Positions 53,346 through 61,540 of a stretch of 64,000 nucleotides of DNA are shown one piece after another. This DNA is from Balamuthia mandrillaris (lineage: Eukaryota; Discosea; Longamoebia; Balamuthiidae). The position numbers and the translations under genes were made by a program. The notes under the pieces are model-generated. The model did no database searches and was not told the DNA's origin. It saw only the letters and a program-made list of their open reading frames with translations. The stretch covers positions 1 to 64,000 of the forward strand of contig JAVKOQ010000117.1 of NCBI GenBank assembly GCA_031835245.1. Reading direction: 5' to 3'. Within the stretch, counting starts at the first letter, position 1. Every line of letters begins with the position of its first letter.

Positions 53346-55000
53346 ATGAATGCACGCGAGCGGCTCAAAAAGAAAATAGCTGGCAAAGGCGGCTCTTTGA
53401 AGCAGTTTAGTTTTTTTCTCTTTTCTTTTTTGTTCTTCATCTTTTATTTCTTTCTTTCTCTCGTTTTAAACGACTCGTAACGCCTGATGATGATTACAGA
53501 GCGCGAGCGCAAGATGGCAAGCAACTTTGTGTCAAGTGCAAAAAACCAACCGCGTGCTTCTTGCCGCTCATCTCCACTGCCGCCTGCAAGAACTGCCAGA
53601 AGGAACACAAGGAGCTGCAAACCATCAGCCGCAGCGCCGCCAAGAAGGAGCTCCTCGCCACGGATGCCGTTCTCGACGAGCTGCCCTCCTCCGACAAGCC
53701 GAACCCTTACAACCCAAAAGGTGCTCCCATGAAGACCTACATGAGGTCCGTTGGTTGCTCTATTTCTCCTCGTTTCTTTTTTTCGTTTTCGTTGTTGTTG
53801 TTGTTGTTAACACTGTGGACCAAACAAAAAGACAAGAGGTGGAGAAGGCCATGATAAGAGTGTATGGTGGACGAAAGGCTTGGAAGGCAGCTGTCCTCAA
53901 AGCTCAGTCCAAGTCTGCTTCCTCTTCTGCGTCATCCTCCTCTTCTGCTTCCACTCCTGCCATGAAAGGTCCGGCTCCGATTCTCTACTTCTCTCTCTTC
54001 TCCCTTGGTCTCACATTCTCTCTCATCTCCACTTTCCCTTTCTCTCTCCCCCTTATTTTGTCCCTCATTCTCTTTCTCTCTAGTTTGTTTCATCCTAAAC
54101 CTTTGGTTTTTAAATACAGAGGTAAATCCTCAACCAAAAGAAGTTTCGTTTTACTCTTCCAAAGACCGACCCTATGGCTGTTTCTCCAACTCTTCCGCCC
54201 ATCCCATTACGCTCCACGACAAAGAATGGCCTACTGTGGTTTGCTCCTCTCTGCCTTCGTCCTTCTTCCTTCTTCTTTCTTGCTCTTAAACTGAAAAACA
54301 AACACACAAAAAAGGAGCATTACCTACAAGCTCAAAAGTTTGCAGGTTTACCAATGGAAGAGCAGATACGCGGTGCCATCAGCGCCAAAGAAGCAAAGAG
54401 CTTGGGCTCCACCAAGGAAATCCCCAAACGTCGTGATTGGGATAGGGTCAAGGACAACGTGCTCTATGAGGCCGTGCTGGCAAAATGTAGGCAACACAAG
54501 GACGTGTCTCGTCTTCTGCTGTCCACTGGCAATGCACCTATCCACTATTGTTCTCCCGATGGTCTTTTTCATTTTGCTTCTTGTTCTTTCTCGTTTCTTC
54601 TCTTTCTCATCCTGTGTCTCGTTTTGCCTCACCGTCCACAGATGCTTATTGGGGAAATGCAGGCGATGGGACTGGAAGAAATCAGTTGGGCAAAACGTTG
54701 GAGGTAGTCAGAGGCAAGTTGAGGCGAGAGGCAGAGATGAAGGCCATGAAAAAGAAGCACTCTTCTACAGGAAAGAAGAAGCGGTATCGAAGTGATGATG
54801 ATGACGAAGAGGAGGAAGAAGAAAACGGCGTTGAAGGTAGTGAAGAAGACGAAGAAGAATACAAGGAACGACAACCACGAAAGAAAAAGCATAAGCAGCA
54901 GCAAGACAATGGCAAAGAGAAAGAAAGCAAACAGAAAGAGAAGGAGCAGGAAGGCAAGAAGCCAACGCTGAAGGAGTTTGACATTAGCGATGTACTGTAG
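53346..55000 (+). CDS. XPA-type zinc finger fused to NADAR domain
   Basis: 388 aa in six exons (53346-53404, 53500-53745, 53832-53968, 54120-54238, 54315-54561, 54642-55000), in frame throughout. N-terminal part: a four-Cys zinc site (CVKCKKPTACFLPL, ACKNCQKEH) followed by SAAKKELLATD and APMKTYMRQEVEKAMIRVYG, the arrangement of the XPA damage-recognition core. After a Ser-rich linker comes a complete NADAR/YbiA domain: VSFYSSKDRPYGCFSNSSAH, WPTVEHYLQAQKF, RDWDRVKDNVLYEAVLAKC, YWGNAGDGTGRNQLGKTLEV. NADAR enzymes are N-glycosidases acting on ribosylated substrates; some reverse guanine ADP-ribosylation in DNA. The tail is acidic then Lys-rich, possibly nuclear. Linking DNA-damage binding to an ADP-ribose-removing domain suggests a DNA repair enzyme (inference). 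Confidence 0.82.
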
Positions 55001-55067
55001 CAAAAACAAACAAGTAACAAAAACAATCGCCTACTGCCTCTCGCCTCTCTCTTTCCTCCAGTGAGAG

Positions 55068-55250
55068 TTAACAGTGGGGCTGCCTTTCGCCCGTCGCTTG
55101 GATGGCTTCCAACATGCGCACTTGCGCTCTCAGTTGGTGCACCGTCTCCTCCAGCTGGGACAACCTGCGGAGCGCCCTCTCGTGGGCCCGTTCTAGCGCT
55201 TCCAAACGCAAAGTAACCGCTCGCAGAGCTGCATCCAATGGCCGGTTCAT
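55068..55250 (-). CDS. Small coiled-coil protein
   Basis: A 60-residue intronless reading frame whose composition looks coding: GC-rich, and leucine every three to four residues in a continuous heptad pattern (LRLEALERAHERALRRL; LEETVHQLRAQVRML). It is not recognised. It could be a small subunit of a helical complex or a chance frame; the latter is less likely given the regular heptads in an otherwise AT-rich gap. Confidence 0.45.
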   Translation of the reverse strand: MNRPLDAALRAVTLRLEALERAHERALRRLSQLEETVHQLRAQVRMLEAIQATGERQPHC

Positions 55251-55762
55251 CTCTTTTTTTTTTCCTGCTTCGTGTTAGAATGGAACAAACAACAACAACA
55301 ACAACAGAACAGTGAAAGGGAACTGGTACGGTGGATACGACGAAGAGTTTGTCTTTGTTGGATGCTTCTTTCTTGCGCACTGGCTGCTACGTTTTTCTTT
55401 CTGCAACAACAGCTTGAGCGCCACTACGTTTTCGATAAACAAAAACATTATGGATCGAAAGGGCGGAATAATTTTCGATATTTAATTAATATATTACCAT
55501 ACAAGGAAAGTTATAATCGAATGTATGATTTTCCATTGGCTAGGACAAAAAATTCCAAAAATAAATCGGACCGAAAAAAACGAAATGCCAAAAATAAACA
55601 TCATGGGAGGGAACTGGGAAACTGGTTAGTACGAAATGTAGCAACCCAACCTCTCTCTCTCTCTCTTGAGACACGACGAAACCTTTCCTTCGCTCAGTGA
55701 CTTGCCTATATATTTTTGTTTTCCAGTTTGCAAAGGACTTTGTGCGCACCACCAAAACAAAC
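55251..55762. other. Upstream region of the ankyrin gene
   Basis: AT-rich sequence with TTTTCGATATTTAATTAATA at about 55472 and a CT run near 55650. There is no GTCGAC and no gene that I can support. Confidence 0.3.
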
Positions 55763-57273
55763 ATGGAGAAGAGGGAAGAAGAAAGACTGCCGGGCTACCT
55801 CAGGGACGACTTTGACTGGTGCTGCCACCGCATCGCCCAGCTCCAGAAGGAGACGGGCGGGGTGGCGCTGCCGCTGGTCCGCTGCCCAGAGAACGACTAC
55901 TCCCATGTCACCAACTTTCGCACCTTTTGCAAGTACGGGCTGTTGAGGAAAGTGAAAGAGATGGTCGCCTGGTGGAACGAGCAAGGGAAAGATCAAACGC
56001 TGCTCTTCAGGGCTGGCAACCGTTTTGGAGAGACCGCATTGCTGCTGGCCGCCAAATACGCGCAGTTGGAAGTGGTCGACTACCTTTTAACATTCAAAGG
56101 CAGTTGTGACCCAAACTTTAGTGCCATCACCCCACGGAGAACACGTGACCAGCTGCCCCTGACCAGCGCCTGCAAAAGCTACAGCCGTGCTTGCTTTGCC
56201 AGAAAGCAAACGCGCCACATAGAGACCGTTTTGAGCCTTTTGGAAGCAGGAGCGAGAAGCAGCGTCAACGACCCTTCGGACCTGACGACGGCTCTTCGTG
56301 CCGCATCGTGGACTGGGTCACAGACCTTGCTGAGACTGTTGTTGTGTTATCAGGTCGCGGAGAACTCGCGGAAGAAACCTACGTTGGCGGAGGCGATGGA
56401 CTGGATCGAGCAGTTAAAGGATTGTCAGGCAGTTGCTGTACCGAAAAGTACTATGGGGAAAGAAATCTTTCGTTTGAAAGGACGAGCCCATCACGCAAGG
56501 CATCTCCTTTTAACACGAAGAAGGAGAGAGGGAAATGAAATGGAAGCAGAAGAAAACGAAGAGGAAGCGGAAGAGTTTGACGCAAACGAGGAACAAGACG
56601 AAGTGCAGAAAGGCCGCTACAGAATATCACCGTTAGAGTTTGCATGCAGAGAAGGCTATTGGAACGTTGTGACTGTCATGTTAGCAAAAGAGTCCATACG
56701 AGAACGTATGCAACAGGACCAAGTCAAATGGATCCGACGACGTCGCCCGCATATGACCCCTTTACATTTTGCTTGTTTGTACGATATCCTCTCTTCGTTC
56801 TCTTCATCGTTCTCTTCTCTTCATCGTTCTCTTCTCTTCTCTTCTCTTCTTTTCTCTTGCTTTCTCTCTTGTTTTACCGCTTTATGCTTGCTTTTTCTTG
56901 TTTCAACGTGGAGTTATTCTTGTTCTCGTTGTACTTCTTTTCTAGTTCTTCTTTATTTGGAGCCATGAACTGACGATTGTTGCGAAACAGAAATGACCAC
57001 CTAGTAAACCAAGCCACACTTATAGAGCAGCTAGTAGGAGCAGGAGCCAGTCTTTGGATACCCAACCAAAAGGGACAGCTGCCGTTCGACCTTGCCAGCA
57101 AACCAACCACCAGGCGCATCTACCACGTGGCCATCACTCTGTGGGCTGGTTGGCGGTGGAGCTGGGAGGACCCAGAGACACACCCCGACTGCCCGTTGGG
57201 CATGCTGCCAAGAGAGATGATAGCCCTCATCCTCGGTGCAGCACTGCGAATGGAACACCACCACAAGTTTTGA
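55763..57273 (+). CDS. Ankyrin-repeat protein
   Basis: 432 aa in two exons (55763-56778, 56991-57273). Ankyrin repeats: FGETALLLAAKYAQLEVVDY, TALRAASWTGSQTLLRLLL, YRISPLEFACREGYWNVVTV and, across the intron, MTPLHFACLNDHLVNQ continuing to EQLVGAGASLWIPNQKGQLP. An acidic spacer (~residues 260-285) separates the repeat groups. The C-terminus (PLGMLPREMIALILGAALRM) resembles an F-box or SOCS-box-like helix, so a role as ubiquitin-ligase adaptor is possible but unproven. The intron uses a GTACGA donor and AACAG acceptor; the overlapping ATATCCTCT at 56782 is not needed. Confidence 0.75.
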
Positions 57274-57368
57274 GAGTCTTACTATCCTTTGTGTACAGAA
57301 AGTAAAGTTTTATTTTTCAGTTTCTTGAAAACATATAGGGAAACAAAAACTAGCTGCAACCAAAGAAG

Positions 57369-58851
57369 ATGAAAGCAGCAGCACCCAGAGTGGGCATCAT
57401 AGGCACCGGTTGGGGCCTCCAGGTAAGCCTTTATTCACCACCCCCCACTGTTTATTTTTTTGAAGCAGTAGCAACCACTTTACAAGCTTTGGTGACCAAA
57501 CAACAACACAACCACTACCAAGGTTCAAGCACCAGCCTTTCGAGCTGCAGGATGGCAAGTGACCGCCTTGTGCGGCCGTGGCAAGGAGAAAACGGCAGAG
57601 CTGGCCCAAAAGAACGACATCCCTTTCTACACTTGCGACCCTGAGGAACTCATTCGCCATGAAAACGTTGTGTAAAACCACACCTGCTTTGGTTGCTTTC
57701 TTTCCCTGACGCCAAGTGTTGATGTGTATAGGTCGACTTGGTGAGTGTGGTGTACCCTCCCAACGCCCACGCTGAGCTCTCCATAGCCGCTCTTAAAGCT
57801 GGCAAGCATGTGCTGTGTGACAAACCCACCGCACTAAACGCCAAAGAAGCTGGGCTCATGTTTGAGACCGCGAAGGTTTGTGTTTCTTCATTTTCGTCTC
57901 GTCTCCTTCTTCGTTCTTCTTGTCCTTGTCATTGTTCTTGTCCTTGTCCTTGTCCTTGTCCTTCTTCGTCATCTTCTTTTTCTACTTCGATCCTTTCTTT
58001 CTGATCACACCGCACTACAGTCCCACCCAAGCCAACTCTCCCTCATCGACCACGAGCTCCGCTTCCTCCCCAGCCTCCGTCGCGCTCGACAGGTCATTCA
58101 AAGCAAGCAACTTGGCGCCGTTAAGCACGTCCACTGCGAGTTCTTCAGCTTCATGAACGTCAACCCAGCGTGGCACTGGTGGTGGGACCGAGAGTTGGGA
58201 GGAGGCTTGATGGGCGCCATCGCCTCTCATATCATCGACAATGTCTCTTGGGTGCTCGGTCACAGAGCCAAAGCCGTCAACGCTCACCTTCGTACTCTTG
58301 TTAAGCACCGTGGTGAGTCTTCCTCTGCCGAACAACTGGATCACGAAGTAACGGCAGATGACTCTGGAGCTCTCCATTTGAGGTTCGAGGATGACCTCCG
58401 TTGTGACATCTCGTTGGAAATGTATGCCACTGGAGCAGCTTCAAAGAGGAAGAAGGAATGTAGATTCATCTGCGAAGGAGGAGTGCTGTACTTTGACATC
58501 GACTCTGGCGTGTTGGAAGGCTACTTGAATGCTCTGCCTGGCTTCAAGCCGAGCGCTTCTTTAGGAGAAGGCCTTTCTCACAGCGATCCTTTCCTGCGAG
58601 TGGACTTGAACGAAGAGGCGGGTGAAGGGGAAGAAGCAAAGAAGAAGGTGGAGATACCAGAGGCTGTGTCACCGAATCCGTTCAGCTATGGAACGTGGAG
58701 AATGGCGCTTGCACTGAGGAACGCCCTCGAGGAGGCCTCCTCGCTGGAGGGCGCAGCCACCTTTGCGGATGGGCTGTACGTGCAGAGAGTGTTGGATGCT
58801 GCTCGTCGCAGCAGCGACCAAGGAAGCGTTTGGGTGAACATCGACCTCTAA
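57369..58851 (+). CDS. Gfo/Idh/MocA-family NAD(P)-dependent oxidoreductase
   Basis: 391 aa in four exons (57369-57422, 57523-57669, 57732-57875, 58021-58851). The Rossmann motif GIIGTGWG is assembled over intron 1 (GLQVQAPAFRAAGWQV). VDLVSVVYPPNAHAELSIAA and the catalytic-type CDKPTALN (E/D-K-P motif) mark the family, and the C-terminal alpha/beta domain includes DRELGGGLMGAIASHIIDN with the usual active-site His region. The substrate is not predictable; relatives oxidise sugars, inositols or dihydrodiols. No signal peptide is present. Located between an ankyrin gene and the second F-box/CPW gene. Confidence 0.9.
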
Positions 58852-59069
58852 AACCAACCCTCTTGAAGAGCACGTTTCCTGCACGAGAGGCCTATAGTAG
58901 GTAACACGCAAAAGAATTCGGAAAAGTTCACAAAAGTAAGAGGAGAATGAATGAGAGAACAGAAAAAAGAACGAGGAAAGAAAACTCCTCTCTTTTTTTT
59001 CCCCTCTTCTAAGAGAATGACGAATACAGAAACTCCTCTTTCTCTTTTGCTCTCTTCTTCGTTTTTCAA

Positions 59070-60539
59070 ATGATGAACAACAAGCAGAGCGGTGGGGCCT
59101 CGCTTCTTCCGGACGAGCTGGTGCTTCTGGTGTTGGAGGTCCTCCCCAAAGAGTATGTGGCATTGGGGGCCAGGACCTGTCGGCAGTGGTACGCTTGCAG
59201 CCCGCAGTCACGACGAGACCGCTTGTACTTGGCAGCCTTGTTGAGCGGCAGGCCTGCTACAGACTTTGAGGCGCTGTTGGACTGGGCTGTTGATAACGGT
59301 TGCTCTTTCGACGAGCAGTTTTGTGCAGGCCTTGCCGCTGCTGGTCACTTGGAGGCTCTGCAATGGGCACGGTCCAAGGGGTGCCCTTGGAACGAAGAAA
59401 CTTGCTCCAAAGCCGCTCGGCATGGACACTTGGCGACCCTGCAGTGGGCAAGAGAGAACGGATGTCCTTGGGATGAACTTACTTGCAGTGCTGCCGCAGC
59501 CGGAGGCCACATTGAAGCACTAAAGTGGGCTCACGAGCAAGGCTGCCCTTGGGATAAACACACCTGCAGCGCTGCTGCAGGAGGAGGACACTTGGAACTG
59601 CTATGCTGGGCCAGAGAACGGGGCTGCCCTTGGAACGAAGAGACCTGCCACAATGCTGCGCTGCGTGGCCATCTCTCCGTGCTCAAGTTCGCCATGGCCA
59701 ACGGCTGCCCTACAGATGCCATGCTGGTTAGTCGCAAAGCCGCCCAAGGAGGACAGTTGAACGTTTTGCGGTGGATGCAACGCAACGGTTTGCCCACAGC
59801 CCCCTTACATGTGTGCAACGCAGCCGCTCTTGCTGGTCGTCTCTCTGTGCTGCAGTGGGCATGGGAGAATGGGGTTTGTGCCTGGTCGGTCGTCACCTCT
59901 TCCGACCGAACCTGCCTCAACGCAGCCCGGGGAGGACACTTGGAAGTATTACAGTGGGCTGTGGAGAGAGGATGTCCCCTGGACGAGAGGACCAGCAAGG
60001 CAGCAGCTCAAGCTGGCCATTTGCAGGTGCTGCAATGGCTCGCTGAGAAGGGATGTCCTCTGGCAGAGCCTCAACTCTGCCAGCTTGCTGCCGCTGCGGG
60101 GCATTTGGAAGTGCTGCGGTGGGCGAGAGAGAAGAGAGGATGCCCTTGGGATGAGCACACCTGCATCGCCGCTGCTGCGGAAGGGCGCTTGCAGGTGTTG
60201 CAGTGGGCGAGAGAGAACGGATGCCCTTGGGATGAGCTCGTTTGCAGTGCGGCCGCAGAAGGGGGACACCTGGAAGTGCTGCAATGGGCCAGAGAGAACG
60301 GATGCCCTTGGAACGCTCTCACCTGCAAGAAGGCGGCTTATCGTGGCCATTCGGAAGTGCTGCGGTGGGCCAGAGAGAACGGGTGTCCTTGGGACGAGGA
60401 CGCCCTCAGAGACGAAGCGAGTGTTGAGCGGGCCAAAGAGAATGCCCTCTGCCATCCATCCACCGCAGCCGCGAAAGAGAAGGACGGGACGCGTGGGAAC
60501 ATAAAAACAGCCAACCACACCACCTGCCTTCTCAGCTGA
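59070..60539 (+). CDS. F-box protein with ~14 CPW ankyrin-like repeats
   Basis: An intronless 489 aa paralogue of the gene at 18571. An F-box opens the protein (LLPDELVLLVLEVLPKEYVA, then ARTCRQWYACS). About 14 repeats of the 27-residue CPW unit follow (HLEALQWARSKGCPWNEETC; RLQVLQWARENGCPWDELVC). The ARTCR(R/Q)WYACSP end of the F-box is shared with the paralogue, which argues for common origin. The C-terminal 40 residues after the last repeat are unrelated. Likely an SCF ubiquitin-ligase adaptor; no target is known. Confidence 0.85.
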   Translation: MMNNKQSGGASLLPDELVLLVLEVLPKEYVALGARTCRQWYACSPQSRRDRLYLAALLSGRPATDFEALLDWAVDNGCSFDEQFCAGLAAAGHLEALQWARSKGCPWNEETCSKAARHGHLATLQWARENGCPWDELTCSAAAAGGHIEALKWAHEQGCPWDKHTCSAAAGGGHLELLCWARERGCPWNEETCHNAALRGHLSVLKFAMANGCPTDAMLVSRKAAQGGQLNVLRWMQRNGLPTAPLHVCNAAALAGRLSVLQWAWENGVCAWSVVTSSDRTCLNAARGGHLEVLQWAVERGCPLDERTSKAAAQAGHLQVLQWLAEKGCPLAEPQLCQLAAAAGHLEVLRWAREKRGCPWDEHTCIAAAAEGRLQVLQWARENGCPWDELVCSAAAEGGHLEVLQWARENGCPWNALTCKKAAYRGHSEVLRWARENGCPWDEDALRDEASVERAKENALCHPSTAAAKEKDGTRGNIKTANHTTCLLS

Positions 60540-60765
60540 GAGGAGGAGAACGACTGCTTTGTTGTGTGTGTAACGCTCCCCATTTGAAGAAACTAAAAAG
60601 AAAATAACAAGAAAACCAGAAGCAACTCGGTGTAGAACTGCTGTTTCAACCAGCACGTGCTGCTATAGCAGTTTTTAAAAAAAAAAAAAAAACAAAAAGC
60701 AACCAACAAGCAAGCAGAACAGAAACAACAACGTCTGGCTGGCCTAGGCTGACACGAACGAAAAC

Positions 60766-61389
60766 ATGAAGAACGAAGAAGGGGTGGAGCAAAAGTCATC
60801 CAAAGAGTTGAAGGAGGAAGCCGTCGAATCGGGGGAGAGGCTCAAGGCCCTCCTCCAAGAGGAGCAAGGCGGGGCGGGCAAGGGCTGCACCCTCTGGATG
60901 GTCGGCTTCGATGGCAGCCCGCAGAGCTTCGAGGCGCTCAGCCACTGCCTCCACCTGGCCGACCCGGAGCGGCGGGACCGCATCAGCCTCGTCTCCGTGC
61001 TGGAGCGGCACAGCAAGACCAGCCGGGAGAACCTCAAGCCGCAGGTGGACAGGGCCAAGGAGATGGTGCGGGAGTGGGCCAGCAGGCGGCAGCCCAACGA
61101 CCCCTCCGAGGCGGAGAACAGCGTGGAGTACCTCTACGACGAGTACGGGGAGCGGCCCGAGGTGGGGCTGTGCAGGATGGCGCAGAGCCTCCGCGCGCAC
61201 TACCTGGTGATCGGCAAGGGGGACAAAGCGGGCAAGGTCGCCCAGCTGCTGGTCGGCTCCATCAGCGAGTACGTGGTCAAGCACTCGCCTTGCCCCGTGC
61301 TGGTGGTGCGCGGCCAGAACAAGAACCTCAACGAGGAGGCTGCCGCCGCCGCCACCGCCGCCGCCGCCGAGGAAACCAAAACAGATTAA
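60766..61389 (+). CDS. Universal stress protein (UspA fold)
   Basis: An intronless 207 aa protein. The Usp core runs from TLWMVGFDGSPQSFEALSHC to the C-terminal ATP-binding loop VIGKGDKAGKVAQLLVGSIS and EYVVKHSPCPVLVV, which shows the G-x-G-(9-10x)-G-S pattern of nucleotide-binding Usps. The N-terminal 35 residues are acidic and helical; the C-terminus is an Ala run. Codons are strongly GC-rich compared with the flanks and with most other genes here, resembling Rac and ATP synthase gamma, so it may be highly expressed. Usp proteins respond to stress or hypoxia in bacteria and plants; a bacterial origin is possible but not shown. Confidence 0.85.
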   Translation: MKNEEGVEQKSSKELKEEAVESGERLKALLQEEQGGAGKGCTLWMVGFDGSPQSFEALSHCLHLADPERRDRISLVSVLERHSKTSRENLKPQVDRAKEMVREWASRRQPNDPSEAENSVEYLYDEYGERPEVGLCRMAQSLRAHYLVIGKGDKAGKVAQLLVGSISEYVVKHSPCPVLVVRGQNKNLNEEAAAAATAAAAEETKTD

Positions 61390-61540
61390 GCTCTGTTTTT
61401 TTTTTGTTTTAAAGTTTTTTTTGTTTATATGTTTCATTCATACAAGTTCCATCCGGAGCTTCTCATCACTTCATCCTTTTCTTTCTTCCTTGCTTTCGTT
61501 CTTCCTTTCTTTCTTTCATCTTCTTTTGTTTGTTGTTCGG

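Noticed and set aside
56782-56990. ATATCCTCT at the start of the ankyrin-gene intron, similar to a U12 AT-AC donor
   Set aside because: Using AC or AG acceptors with that donor gives stops, whereas GTACGA at 56779 with AACAG at 56990 keeps the ankyrin frame. The resemblance is coincidental.
60796-61437. 213-aa minus-strand ORF opposite the universal stress protein
   Set aside because: Antisense shadow produced by high GC codon bias.
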